From NCBI GenBank assembly GCA_035633415.1, contig DASQEZ010000054.1, positions 1-17,736 of the forward strand: 17,736 bases of DNA, read 5' to 3'. Of the stretch, positions 1-10,500 are shown one piece after another. The stretch comes from Fodinibacter sp035633415. GTDB lineage: Bacteria; Actinomycetota; Actinomycetes; Actinomycetales; Dermatophilaceae. The notes beneath the pieces were generated by a model. It saw only the letters and a program-made list of their open reading frames with translations. It did no database searches and was not told the DNA's origin. The number at the start of each line of letters is the position of its first letter. Position 1 is the stretch's first letter. The position numbers were made by a program, and so were the translations under genes.

Positions 1-3000
1 TCGGTGGCCAGCTCGACCTCGACACCGCCACGCTCGCCGGGGCGCTCGATGTCTCGCTGCTCGCCGGGCCGATCGTGCTGCGCCGGCACCTCTCGGGCAT
101 GATCGAGGTCAGCGGCGCACCATGGATCGCGACGCCGCTGGTGGTGCGGCCCTTCGACCCATCGGCGGTCCAGGCCCGCCTGCTCGACCTGCTCGCCGAC
201 CTGTCCGTGTCGGCGATCGCCAGCGCCGTGCTGGGCTCCGGCGCCGACGGCGGCGTGTCGATCCCGCCGATCAGTGCCCTGGTGCGTGACCCGTCGAGTT
301 GGCTGCGGAGCCCACAGGCACTCGGCAACGCCGCGGGCCAGCTGGACGGCGACCGGATCAACGCGCTGCTGCAGACGATCGCCGGTGCGCTCCAGCTCGA
401 CGCGACGACCGGCCTCGGGCTCCCCGCCGGCTTCATCCTCACCGCCGCGGGGAGCGATCCGCTCGCCGTGCGGCTCACCGGCACCATCGACGCCGGCGCA
501 CCGGATCTCGTCACGCACGTCGCCCTCGGCGTCGACCTCGTGCCCGTGGGCGCCTCCGTGCAGGTGGTGCCCTCCGGCACCATCACCCTCGACCTGGCGC
601 TCGACCCGGCACTGCCAGGCGGCTGGGGCCCCATCCACATCGAGTTCGGCGTCGGCGCCGGCGGCGTGCGGCTGGTGGTCACCCCCACCAACGTCGACCC
701 GATCCAGCTGCTGCCGACCGTGGACGGGCTCGGTGGGCTGCTGGGCGGAGCCGCGACCGCGCTGGTGCCGCGGGTGCTGCAGGAGCTGACCGACGAGTTG
801 CTGTCCCGGCCCGCCCACCCGGTGCTCGACGTCGCGCTCCAGATCGCCGACGCGCTGCGCATCTACGACGCCGCCGCCCAGAGCTGGACCGGCAGCGCGC
901 AGACGGCCCAACTGCGGGCGATGCTCCAGCCGGGCTGGCTCGAGTCACAGGTGACCGACCCCTCGCTCGTGATCGGCCACGTCGAGCGCCTGTTCGCCGG
1001 CGTCGCCGGGCCCGGTCCCGTCACGTTGCCGGCAGGTCACCGCGTCGTGCGGGCCGGCGACCGGCTGCGCTGGGAGATGGACCTCCTGCCCGGCTGCCAG
1101 TTGGGCGCCGAGATCGGCTGGGCCGCGGCCGGCCACCCCCAGGTGCGGATCACGCTCGACAACCTCGATACCGGGCCGGTCACCATCGTGCAGGCGAGGC
1201 TCGGGTACCTCGACGAGCTCGAGGGACTGGTCCTGGCCCGCGTCGAGGTCGGCGACCCGCTGGACTGGTTCACCCCGGAGATCGAGCTCAGCGTCGTCGG
1301 CGACCGGGTGGGCGTGCGGTTGCTGCCGCTGGGTCAGGCGGCAGCCGGCGACGTCGAGATCGTGCTCGCCCCAGTTCCTGATGCGACGCTCACCCCGGAG
1401 GGAGGTCTGCAGCTCGCCGGGGCGTGGCTCGTGCCACTGCTCACCCACTACCTGCTGCCCGCTGTCGAAGCGGTGCTCGGCGAAGCGATGTGGTCCGGCG
1501 GTCCCAGCGCGCGTCGGGTCCTGTTCGGCGCCGGCCTGGTGACAACGGAGTCGGGCCCGATGCGGGTGGTCACCGTGTTCCCGGCGCCTGCAGCGATCGG
1601 GATGGGGGCCCTGCTGGTCGCTGTCGACGGGGTGTCGATCGACCTCACCGAGGACCTCACCCTCGAGTTCGCCGAGGACGCCGGCCGGTTCGGCATCCGC
1701 CTGCAGGGCTCGGTCACGTTCCCCGGCGACGTCTCGGTCACGCTGCTCTTCGGCGCGCACCCGTGGATCGGCGACGACGCCGGGGTCACGGCGTGGGTCA
1801 TCGGGCCGTCGGGCAACCCAGCACTGCCGGTGGCACCCGCTCCTGGGCTCGACGTGCTCGGGGTGGGCCTGCAGATCGCTGGGGCCGACGAGGACCACCC
1901 GCTGTTCGGCGCCGACGACTCCGTGGTCCAGCTGGGCGGGATCGCCGCGATGTTCTTCGGCAGCTTCTCGTTCTGGGATCCGGTCGCGAACGGTCCGCGG
2001 TTCGCGGTCGACAGCCTGGGCGCCGCAGTGGAGCTGGTCGACGCGATGGTGCGCGTCGACGGCGGGGACGGCGACTCGTTCGTCGCGTCGCTCATGCCGC
2101 AGGAGCTCGGGGCCGGGTTCACCACCGCGATCGCGTACCGCAACGACCAGCTCGAGGTGCACGGCGGCCCGGGCGACCTCACCAACGGGATCGAGCTGAC
2201 GTTCCCACTGGACCTCAACCTCTTCGACGTGGTGCTCCTGCGAGAGCTGTACCTCGCCGCCACGTTCGGTCCGCAGACCGACGTCATCGCCGCCCTGTCC
2301 GGCAACGCCGAGCTCGGCCCCATCGCGGTGACGGTCACCCGCGTCGGCCTGCGGGTCACGGTCACGGGATCGGGCGCGACCCTGTCGTTCAAGCCGCCGG
2401 ACGGGTTCGGCTTCTCCCTCGATGCCTCGACGATCCGGCTCGGCGGGTTCCTGCTCGTCGACGAGGCCCGCGGCCGCTACGTCGGTGCGCTCGAGATCGC
2501 CGTCCTCGAGAAGTTCTCCCTGACCGCGATCGGCATCATCACCACCAAGAACCCGGACGGGTCGCCCGGCTTCTCGCTGCTGATGCTGGTGACGGTGACG
2601 CTGCCGGTGCCCATCCCGCTCGGCTACGGCTTCTTCTTCGCGGGGGCGGGCGGCCTGCTGGGTCTCAACCGTGGCATGGACGTCGACCGCATCCGCGACG
2701 GGCTGCGCACGGGGACCGCCGACTCGATCCTGTTCCCGACCGACATCATCAACCGGATCGATGTGATCGTCCGCGACCTCGAGGAGGCCTTCCCCGCGCA
2801 CGAGGGGCACTTCCTGATCGCCCCGATGGCGATGATCACGTGGATGAACCCGGCGCTGGTGACGCTGAAGGTCGGGATCGTCGTCGAGATCGCCCCGCAG
2901 CCCAACATCGCCCTTCTCGGGGTGCTCCGACTCGCCCTGCCGACCCCTGACGCCGCCGTCGTCGACCTCAAGGTGGCGTTCATCGGCGGGATCGACGTGG

Positions 3001-4358
3001 CCTCGAGCCTGCTCTACTTCGACGCCGCGATCTACGACTCGTACATCGGCTACGGCGACTTCAAGCTGAGCTTGGAGGGCGACATCGCGATCCGCGTGTG
3101 CTGGGGTGGCACGCCCGACCTGGTCGCCTCGATCGGGGGGTTCCACCCCGCCTACACGCCCGCCGCCCACCTCAAGCTCCCCGCGATGCGCCGGCTGCGC
3201 CTGTCGCTGCTCAAGGACAACCCGCGGCTGACCCTGGCGCTCTACTTCGCGGTCACCAGCAACACCATCCAGTTCGGCGCCCAGCTGGAGTTCTTCGCCG
3301 GCGTCGACGGCTTCTCGATCAGCGGTGACTTCGGGTTCGACGTGCTCGTGCAGTTCGTCCCCTTCCTGATCGACGCGCACATGTGGGGTCGGCTGGCCGT
3401 CACCGCCGGGGGCATTGACGTGTGCTCGATCAGCCTCGACCTGGTGTTGCGCGGCCCCACCCCGTGGTACGCCCACGGCACCGCAAGGTTGAAGATCCTG
3501 TTCATCACCGTGAGCATCGACGTCGAGGCCACGTTCGGTGACGAGCACGAGACGAGCATCCCGGCCGAACCGGTACTGCCCAGGTTGCTCGCGCAGTTCG
3601 ACGACCCGCTCAACTGGACCGCTGATCTTGCCGCCGCGGCGTCGGCCGGGGTGACGCTGCTCCCGCTGCCCCAGGGGAGGCTCGTCGTCGACGCCTGCGG
3701 ACTGCTCACCGCCCGGCAGAACCTGATCCCGCTCGAGACCGACATCGGGCTGGTCGGCAAGACGCCGCCGAGCGACGTGCAGCGAGTCAGCATCACCGGG
3801 ATGTCGCTCGGCGGGGTGGCGCTCGACCCGGACGACGTCGCCGACGTCACCGCACCGTTCTCGCCGTCGACGTTCGCCGGCGCGTCGAGCACCAACCCGG
3901 ACCTGCTCACGGCACCCGCGTTCGAGGATCGGCCGAACGGCGTGCGCGCCAACATCGGGCAGTCGCTCGTGGTCGGTAAGGGGCTGCCCCACCGCCAGTC
4001 CTACGAGATGATCGTCATCGACGATCCCGACCCCGATGCCACGCCGCAGCGATCGACGGCGGACCCGGCGCTCGCGTTCACGACGCTGGTGGGGGGCGGC
4101 GCGATCGGGGCGTCGGTGGCGGCGCGCGCCAGGCGTGCGCGGGCCGAGCACGGCTCGGGGCTGCGCTCGGTCTCGACCGCAGCCCCGCGCTTCGCCGTCA
4201 CCAGCACCGACTCCCTGGTGTCGCTCGACGCCACCGGGGCGCCCGCGGCCGCCGGCAAGGGGCTGCTCAGCCGCACCGAGGCCGAGCAGCGGCTGGCTGC
4301 GATGCCGTCCGACGGGCGGCGCTTCCAACTCGTGCCGGAGGTGCAGGTTGTCCGCTGA
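1..4358 (+). CDS. Giant DUF6603-type protein, 5' end outside the window
   Basis: The reading frame is open from base 3 to the TGA at 4356-4358, so the gene starts upstream of the window; the GTG at 75 is internal. At least 1451 residues are present. Visible residues 1-860 alternate beta-strand-like stretches (hydrophobic at every second position) with amphipathic helices. Residues about 870-1185 (nt 2620-3560) carry the region I assign to DUF6603: GGLLGLNRGMDVD, DSILFPTD, GGFHPAYTP, SNTIQFGAQLEFF and GPTPWYAHG. A C-terminal block (GLLTARQNLIPL, then TAPFSPSTF and LTAPAFEDRPNGV) and a low-complexity basic tail follow. There is no catalytic motif and no clear membrane helix; the N-terminus, and so any signal peptide, is unseen. 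Only four Cys were counted. The stop overlaps the next start by 11 bp. DUF6603 has no known function; the assignment is from memory of the family's motifs, not from a search. Confidence 0.88.
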   Translation, partial: GGQLDLDTATLAGALDVSLLAGPIVLRRHLSGMIEVSGAPWIATPLVVRPFDPSAVQARLLDLLADLSVSAIASAVLGSGADGGVSIPPISALVRDPSSWLRSPQALGNAAGQLDGDRINALLQTIAGALQLDATTGLGLPAGFILTAAGSDPLAVRLTGTIDAGAPDLVTHVALGVDLVPVGASVQVVPSGTITLDLALDPALPGGWGPIHIEFGVGAGGVRLVVTPTNVDPIQLLPTVDGLGGLLGGAATALVPRVLQELTDELLSRPAHPVLDVALQIADALRIYDAAAQSWTGSAQTAQLRAMLQPGWLESQVTDPSLVIGHVERLFAGVAGPGPVTLPAGHRVVRAGDRLRWEMDLLPGCQLGAEIGWAAAGHPQVRITLDNLDTGPVTIVQARLGYLDELEGLVLARVEVGDPLDWFTPEIELSVVGDRVGVRLLPLGQAAAGDVEIVLAPVPDATLTPEGGLQLAGAWLVPLLTHYLLPAVEAVLGEAMWSGGPSARRVLFGAGLVTTESGPMRVVTVFPAPAAIGMGALLVAVDGVSIDLTEDLTLEFAEDAGRFGIRLQGSVTFPGDVSVTLLFGAHPWIGDDAGVTAWVIGPSGNPALPVAPAPGLDVLGVGLQIAGADEDHPLFGADDSVVQLGGIAAMFFGSFSFWDPVANGPRFAVDSLGAAVELVDAMVRVDGGDGDSFVASLMPQELGAGFTTAIAYRNDQLEVHGGPGDLTNGIELTFPLDLNLFDVVLLRELYLAATFGPQTDVIAALSGNAELGPIAVTVTRVGLRVTVTGSGATLSFKPPDGFGFSLDASTIRLGGFLLVDEARGRYVGALEIAVLEKFSLTAIGIITTKNPDGSPGFSLLMLVTVTLPVPIPLGYGFFFAGAGGLLGLNRGMDVDRIRDGLRTGTADSILFPTDIINRIDVIVRDLEEAFPAHEGHFLIAPMAMITWMNPALVTLKVGIVVEIAPQPNIALLGVLRLALPTPDAAVVDLKVAFIGGIDVASSLLYFDAAIYDSYIGYGDFKLSLEGDIAIRVCWGGTPDLVASIGGFHPAYTPAAHLKLPAMRRLRLSLLKDNPRLTLALYFAVTSNTIQFGAQLEFFAGVDGFSISGDFGFDVLVQFVPFLIDAHMWGRLAVTAGGIDVCSISLDLVLRGPTPWYAHGTARLKILFITVSIDVEATFGDEHETSIPAEPVLPRLLAQFDDPLNWTADLAAAASAGVTLLPLPQGRLVVDACGLLTARQNLIPLETDIGLVGKTPPSDVQRVSITGMSLGGVALDPDDVADVTAPFSPSTFAGASSTNPDLLTAPAFEDRPNGVRANIGQSLVVGKGLPHRQSYEMIVIDDPDPDATPQRSTADPALAFTTLVGGGAIGASVAARARRARAEHGSGLRSVSTAAPRFAVTSTDSLVSLDATGAPAAAGKGLLSRTEAEQRLAAMPSDGRRFQLVPEVQVVR
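4337..4341 (+). promoter_or_regulatory. Ribosome binding site deciding a TTG start
   Basis: GGAGG lies six bases before the TTG at 4348, inside the last codons of the DUF6603-type gene. It is the only good Shine-Dalgarno match near this junction, and it selects TTG over any start further upstream in the same open frame. Translation of the second gene is therefore probably coupled to termination of the first. Confidence 0.7.
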
Positions 4359-7300
4359 ACTGCCCGAGCACAGCTTCTTCCCCTGGTCGCGGCGCGGGAT
4401 CGCGGTGCGCGTCTCGGAGGTCGACCACCTGGGAGACACACCAGCGGCCGGGCCCAAGGACCGGGCCACGATGACCGCGTCGATCACCATCGCTGCTGTC
4501 GGCGTGCCCGGTGCGCCACCGCCGGCATCGGTCGCCGTCCCCCAGGAGGTCGCGCTGGTCGGGCCGGGCGATGTGAAGAACTTGGCCCCCGACGTCGTCG
4601 TCATCGCGGTGCCCGCGCCCGGCACGCTCAATGCGACCCCCGGTGAGCTGGCCTACCTCGACTTCTACGAGGAGGACTTCCCGTGGCGGTACACGCCGGC
4701 GCGGGCGACCGACGACCACCGGCTGCGACCGTGGATCTCGCTGCTCGTGCTCGCCGACGACGAGTACACGCTCACCCGGGTGCCCGGTGAGCTGTCGATC
4801 CTGACGGTCACCGACGCGGCGCCCCTGCCGCCGCCCACCGAGACGTGGGCGTGGGCGCACGTCCAGGGCACCGGCGATCTGACTGTCGGGCCCGATGCGC
4901 TCGAGCAGCAGGTCGAGTCCGATCCCGACCTCGCCCGGTCCCGGCTCATGTCGCCCCGCCTGCTTGCCCGCGACACCGGCTACCACGCGTTCGTCGTGCC
5001 CACCTTCGAGACCGGTCGGCTCGCCGGTCTGCGCACGCCACCTGCCCCGGGCACCGTGCCCGCCCAGCAGCCGGCGTGGGGCGGCGACGTACAGCCCCGG
5101 GTGTTCCCGGTGCTGTACGACTGGAGCTGGCGCACCAGCCCGGAGCTGACCGACTTCGAGGTGCTGGCCCGCCGACCGAAGGCGTACCGCATCGAATCCG
5201 CGGGCTTCGGAACGCGCACCCTGGACGTGTCCGATCCCGGTGCCGGCGTCCAGGTGCGGGAGCACGCGACCGTGGCCTTCGAGGGGGCGCTCGCGCCGCT
5301 CGACCTCGTGCGGGACTCGTTCCCCGAATCGCCCGGCGCAGGCCTGCGGGGCGACCTGCTCGCCCTGGTCGACCTCGCGCCTGACCGCCGCGATGCCACC
5401 GGCACCCCGATCGACGAGGGCGAGGACCCGATCGTGACCCCGCCGGCGTACGCGCGTCGGCACCTCGGGCTGGAGCGTGTCGCCGACGCCGACACGCCGG
5501 GCACCCGCTGGCTCGCCGAGCTCAACCTCGACCCGCGGAACCGCGCTGCTGCCGGGCTCGGGGCCGAGATCGTGCGCCGCCGCGACGAGGAGTACCTGGA
5601 GCGCGCGTGGGCACAGGTCGACGAACTTGAGGCCGTCAACCAGCGTCTGCGCGAGGCCGACCTGGCGATGGCCGCCAGCGATCTCGTGTTCGCCAAGCAC
5701 ATCGCCAGGTCGGGCCCCGACCGCCTGCTCGGGCTGACAGCCGGTGCACAGGCTGCGTTGCGCGGCCTCGGCGCCGGCGACCGCACCATCCGCGGCGAGG
5801 TCGATGCCAGCCGCGTCCCGGCCGCCGCGCAGCTCCCTGCGTTCCGCCGGATCGCGCGGCCCGGCAGGACCCTCGTGGCGGCCCTGACCCAGCAGGCCAG
5901 CGCCAGCCTGCAGATCGGCCTGCTCACGCGACTCAACGAGGACCCGGCCACAGCCGTTTCCGCGGCGCCGCCGGCGCCCGAGCCGGTGCTCGGGGTGGCA
6001 CCGACGCTCGTGTTCGACGCGGCGGCGGCGATGGCGGTGCAGCTGCCGCGCGGCCGGGACGCGTTCGCGGCGCTGGCCGGCGATGCCGTCGAGCAGCACC
6101 GGCAGGCGGGCACGCTCGCCACCCTCACGCTCGCTGCGCTGCACGCAGCGGTGCGTGTCCGCGTCGATGCCCGGTACCCGGCGTCGGACCCTGCGCACAC
6201 AGCCCTTCGGGCCGAGGCCACGACACTCAACGACGTGCTGGTCGCCGCCGGCTCGGGCAGCACGCTGACCGTCGGCGCGGGCGACGACCCAACCGTCCTG
6301 CGCATCCCCGCCGCCACCTTCAGCGAGTACTACGGGGCCGCGATCGACGGCAAGAACTACCTCGGTCTGGTGATCGCCCCGCTCGGCAGCACGCTGAGCA
6401 CCCTCGCGCCGGCCGCGAGCCTCTCCAACGCCGCCGAATTCGTGACCGCGCTCACCGACTTCTCGGCGCTGGCCACCTCTCGCCCGATCCCGGCCGCGGC
6501 CGCCGCACTCACGGCGCCGGCGACGTTGGCCGCGCAGGTCGCCGGTCAGGTGCGGCCGATGGTGGCGATGCCCAAGCGTCTCGCCACCGTCCTCGTCGGT
6601 GTTCAGGACGTGGTGGCCGGGCTGTCCACCAGTCGCCGGCTGCAGCCGGTGCTGGCCCACCCGACCTTCGCCGACCCGCTGTTCGAGCCGCTGCGTCAGC
6701 TCGGGCAGGACTACATCGTGCCGAACATCGCCAACCTGCCGGCGGAGAGGATCGCGCTGATGAAGCCCAACGTGCGGTTCATCGAGTCGCTGCTCGCAGG
6801 CGTCAACACCGAGTTCGGGCGCGAGCTGCTGTGGAACGAGTACCCGACCGACCAGCGCGGCACCTACTTCGCACGGTTCTTCGACGCGGCCGACGCCGGT
6901 GCGGCGCGCCCGCCCGACATCCCCGACGTGCCCGGATGGGACGCCGACCTCGGGCTCAACGCCCCGGCCCTGGCGGGGCTGCTGGTGCTCGTCGTGCGCG
7001 CCGAGCTGCTGGTCAAGTTCCCCGACACCCTGGTGTTCGCGCAGCACGGCACGTACAGCGGCTCGGGCACGGCGCGTCGGCGCACCCTCGACCTGGCGGG
7101 CGAGGTCCGCTACCCCGTGGTCCGCGGCCGTCTCGATCCCGACATCGCCCTGTACGGATTCACGATGACCGAGGTCGAGGCGGGCGGCGGCGCGGCGGGC
7201 GGGGACGACACCGACGCCGGATTCTTCTTCTGCTTCACCGAGCGCCCGGGCCAGGTGCGCTTCGGCCTCGACCTCGACGACGACGCGGACGCCCCCGCCC

Positions 7301-7524
7301 CCCAGCTCGGCGGCTGGGACGACCTCAACTGGAAGCACCTGCAGCCGGTGGACGGTGAGCCACCGGCGCAGGTCCTCATCACGGCCAACGCCGGGCTCCA
7401 ACCCACCACGGCAGGCCTCCCGGCGTGGGGGGCGACGTCCGCGCACATGGCCTCGCTCCTGTCCCAGAACCCGGTCTGGCTGGCCCGGCACGCGACCGAC
7501 ATGCTGCCACCCAAGCGAGGCTGA
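4348..7524 (+). CDS. Large conserved protein of unknown function (1058 aa)
   Basis: I know no named function. The start is the TTG at 4348, chosen for the GGAGG upstream and because conserved-looking sequence begins at once (FFPWSRRG at residues 10-17). The N-terminal part (to about 290) is beta-rich with Trp/Pro blocks: LVGPGDV, YEEDFPWRYTP, RLRPWISLLVLADDEY, TWAWAHVQ, and a segment at 198-228 ending in VVPTFETGRLAGL. A helical, possibly coiled-coil stretch at about 387-460 starts RWLAELNLDPRNRAAAGLG. The C-terminal part has ELLWNEYPTDQRGTYF (826-841), LLVLVVRAELLVKFPDTLVF and, near 959, FFFCFTERPGQVRFGLDLD. There is no signal peptide, membrane helix or nucleotide-binding motif, and I count one Cys. 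It overlaps the previous gene by 11 bp. The motif spacing resembles a large uncharacterised family I recall from several phyla; that is memory, not a search. Confidence 0.9.
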   Translation: MSAELPEHSFFPWSRRGIAVRVSEVDHLGDTPAAGPKDRATMTASITIAAVGVPGAPPPASVAVPQEVALVGPGDVKNLAPDVVVIAVPAPGTLNATPGELAYLDFYEEDFPWRYTPARATDDHRLRPWISLLVLADDEYTLTRVPGELSILTVTDAAPLPPPTETWAWAHVQGTGDLTVGPDALEQQVESDPDLARSRLMSPRLLARDTGYHAFVVPTFETGRLAGLRTPPAPGTVPAQQPAWGGDVQPRVFPVLYDWSWRTSPELTDFEVLARRPKAYRIESAGFGTRTLDVSDPGAGVQVREHATVAFEGALAPLDLVRDSFPESPGAGLRGDLLALVDLAPDRRDATGTPIDEGEDPIVTPPAYARRHLGLERVADADTPGTRWLAELNLDPRNRAAAGLGAEIVRRRDEEYLERAWAQVDELEAVNQRLREADLAMAASDLVFAKHIARSGPDRLLGLTAGAQAALRGLGAGDRTIRGEVDASRVPAAAQLPAFRRIARPGRTLVAALTQQASASLQIGLLTRLNEDPATAVSAAPPAPEPVLGVAPTLVFDAAAAMAVQLPRGRDAFAALAGDAVEQHRQAGTLATLTLAALHAAVRVRVDARYPASDPAHTALRAEATTLNDVLVAAGSGSTLTVGAGDDPTVLRIPAATFSEYYGAAIDGKNYLGLVIAPLGSTLSTLAPAASLSNAAEFVTALTDFSALATSRPIPAAAAALTAPATLAAQVAGQVRPMVAMPKRLATVLVGVQDVVAGLSTSRRLQPVLAHPTFADPLFEPLRQLGQDYIVPNIANLPAERIALMKPNVRFIESLLAGVNTEFGRELLWNEYPTDQRGTYFARFFDAADAGAARPPDIPDVPGWDADLGLNAPALAGLLVLVVRAELLVKFPDTLVFAQHGTYSGSGTARRRTLDLAGEVRYPVVRGRLDPDIALYGFTMTEVEAGGGAAGGDDTDAGFFFCFTERPGQVRFGLDLDDDADAPAPQLGGWDDLNWKHLQPVDGEPPAQVLITANAGLQPTTAGLPAWGATSAHMASLLSQNPVWLARHATDMLPPKRG

Positions 7525-7530
7525 CCAACC

Positions 7531-7551
7531 ATGGACGCGAGATACCGATGA
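7531..7551 (+). other. Six-codon mini-ORF overlapping the next start
   Basis: The gap between the second and third genes holds ATG, five sense codons (MDARYR) and a TGA whose first two bases are the last two of the next gene's ATG (ATGA at 7548-7551). A GAGG at 7517-7520 sits ten bases before this ATG. The mini-ORF is in the same frame as the upstream gene, so it is either a re-initiation bridge or the former C-terminus of that gene, cut off by the TGA at 7522. No evidence shows that the peptide is made. Confidence 0.3.
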
Positions 7552-10500
7552 GCACCAGCACAGTCGACTGGTCGACCCCCACCACCGACCCGGCCAGCGC
7601 GCCGTCGGTCGCCGACCTCGAGGCTCTCGCACACGGCCTGGATCCAGAGGTGCCGACCGTGCTGATCCCGGTGCGCGTGGAGACCCGCTTCACCACGGTC
7701 GAGGTCCCGGACGTCGTCGACCACCTCGACGTGTTGATCGAGCGGCTGCGCGAGGTCTCCGGCGGCCTGCAGCGGCTCGCCGAGATCGAGTACGTGACCG
7801 CGCTGCCGAGCGGGGTCAAGGAGCGCCGGACGTACAAGACGGGCACCGAGGAGCCCCTCTACCAGCAGATCCAGAGCGAGCTCGCACCGCTGGAGACGGC
7901 CCACGACCGTCTGCGCGGCGCCCTGGAGCAGCCGATCACCTCCGCCACCGGCCAGCAGCGCAAGGCGCTGCAGGTGGCCGTGGCAGAGGTGCGCGAGGCG
8001 GCGGCTGCGGCCCGGACAGCGATGACGGCGATGCGCTCGGACTTCCAGCGCGCTCGGTTCACCGCGGCGTTCGACTCGGTGCTGGCGCCGATCGAGGAAC
8101 GGATCGGGGTGATCGGGTCGAAGGTTGAGCCGGGCCTGCGGCTGGTGGCCGACCTCGACATCACGACGGGGTCGCGCGCCGCCCGCGGGTTCGGGCGCAC
8201 CCCTGACGGACGCCCGCTGCGGCCCGACCTGCTGCCCCGGGCGGGCGGCCGGGCGGCGCGGCGAGTGATCGTCGACGACGGCACCCGCGCAGACGCGCTC
8301 GGCGCCGAGCGCGTCGTGCACCTCGAGCACTCGCAGCTGGTGGCGGCAGGCGAGTCCGCGCAGCGCATCCGGGCGCGGCTCGCCGACGGCACGACCGAGC
8401 TCGGCCCCGATCTCGTCGCCGAGGCGGCCGGGATCGTCCTGCTCCCGGGGTCGCTGAAGTCCGAGCTGCTCGCCGCACTCGATCACGCCGTGAGGCGCCC
8501 CGGCGCCACCGAGCTGCGAGCCGAGATCGCCGCCACCCCGAGCGACTGGCCGGAGCTCGACGACGCGGTCCCCGAACGCGCCGCGGGAACGGTGTGGGCG
8601 CTCGAAGCGCGGACCACGACGGTGCACCAGCTGCTGGTGCGCATCTACCCGGAACCGCTCGCGGTCGACAGCCACGAGGAGGAGCTCACCGAGACCGAGG
8701 CGGCCGCCGGCACTGCGTTCTGGGCGCAGTGGGCTGCCGCGGGGAGCAACCCCGAGCTCCGCAAGGGTGCCTGGCGTGCGCTGTGCGTGGGTCGCAGCAC
8801 CCGGCGCGCGGCATGGATCGCCCGGGTCACCGAACCGGCGGAACCAGGCCCGACCGAAGGTGCGCGTCACGCAGCCAGGATCCTCGACGCCATCACCGTG
8901 GCGGAGAAGCGACTCGCCGAGCTCGACGTCGACCGGTTGCCGCTGGTGCCGGGGGAACGGCCGCGGCGCCTGCCGGGCGGGCGCGCCGACAAGGAGCTGA
9001 CGGCCCGCCAGGTCGCCGCGATCGAGCGGGCCCTGGGCGGGCTCGGAAAGTCCGTCGAGGCTGCGGACGCGCTCCCAGCCGCCTCGGGCACGGCCATCGT
9101 CGCCGGGCTCCGCACGTTGCACGCGGCGGTCGCCTCGCTCAATGACGTGTTCGTCAACCTCCCGCCCGGATGGGCGTCGGCGCTGGAGCAGATGGCGCGG
9201 CACCTCGCGGCCCTGCCGGTGGAACCACCGCCCGAGCCACCCCGACCCGACGTCGCCCCACGTACGGGCACCTGGACCCGGGCCGCGTCGTCGACCGTGC
9301 TCCCCAGCCGGTTCGCGGTCTTCGCCGTCCGTGATGGCCGAGCCACCAGGGTCGCTGCCGGCAACCCGGTCCCCGCCAACCTCACCCTCGGCCTCGACCC
9401 GGCTGGCGACACCTTCAGCCTCGAGGACGGGGCCCTGATCGTGCCCGACTCGATCAGGTGGATGACCGACTTCGACGAGGCCGTCGCCAAGGGTATGGCG
9501 CTGCGGATCACCATCCCGCCAGAGGAGGCCGAGCACGGCTTCGACGAGCTGCTGGTGGTCGGCCTCGCCGCGGGCGACACCGGCGACGGCACCGACCGGC
9601 TGACCGCGATGCTCGATGCCCACCATCACACCGGTGCCGGGCTGTCGCTGGTGCCAGTAGGAACGCCGACCAACAACACCGAGCTCGAGGCGTCGGGCCT
9701 GTCCACGCGCGACGACCCCGACGAGGCGTTCGCCATCGAGCTCGGCGCCGACCTCGCGGCTTCGGTGCCGGACTCCGACGGTCGCCGGCTCGCCACGTCA
9801 CTCGGCGTCGACCCGCAGCTGTTCGCCCACGTCCGCGGCGCGGACGGCACCGACGCGAGCGACACGATCACCACGAACCACGCCCTCTACCCCGGCACGC
9901 TCGGCCATGCGCTCGAGGAGTTGGCCCCGGGCCTGATCGGTCGCGCAGCGCGTGCCCGGCTGCGCGCCTTCGCCCTGACCGACGTCGCGGGCCGGGGCCT
10001 GCTCCCGGCAGTGCGGGTCGACGACCAGCCCTACGGGGTGCTGCCGGCAGTGTCGATCAGCCGGTTCCGACCGGACCTGCGCGATGCCGGCCTCGCCGCG
10101 TCGTCACCGCTGCGCATGGAGCAGCAGCGGTTCGAGGAGACGCTGCTGCGCCTGTTCCGGCACCTGCACGCTGACTGGTCGGCGATGCGCGACGGCTCCG
10201 ACGACGGGCCGGCGGTGCGGCACCTCGCCAGCCCGGAGGTCGGGCGACCGGGGTTCGACGCCCAGCAGCACTTCCTGGCGATGCTCGGGCTGGAGCCGTC
10301 GTCGGTGGGGGCCAGCTACCGCTTCGCCGTCAACGTCGCCGACCGGGGCGGCGTGCGCGGTGAACCCGAGCTCGGCCTCGGCTTCGGGATCCCTCCGGCC
10401 GACCGATCGACCCCGGACCCGGCGGCTTCGTTCGGGCCGTTCGCGCTGCTGGAACACCTCGACGACGCCTTCCGCGCCGCCCTCGGGCTGCCGGTGGAGC

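Noticed and set aside
75..77. GTG as the start of the first gene
   Set aside because: The frame is open back to base 3 with protein-like sequence (GGQLDLDTATLAGALDV), so the real start lies outside the window.
4036..4347. Upstream in-frame extension of the second gene
   Set aside because: This part overlaps the C-terminus of the first gene and translates to Arg/Ser/Pro-rich sequence typical of an out-of-frame shadow; GGAGG and TTG 4348 give a better start.
945..4631. Very long minus-strand open frame (over 1,200 codons) opposite the first gene
   Set aside because: It mirrors the codon bias of the plus-strand gene. Its translation is Arg/His/Gly/Asp-rich with no family motifs. The same applies to the long minus frames at 4267-7632, 7110-9629 and 11403-14588.
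7522..7551. Selenocysteine read-through of the TGA ending the second gene, suggested by the nearby selenium-related gene
   Set aside because: No SECIS-like hairpin follows the TGA, read-through adds only nine residues, and the family-like sequence is already complete before the stop.
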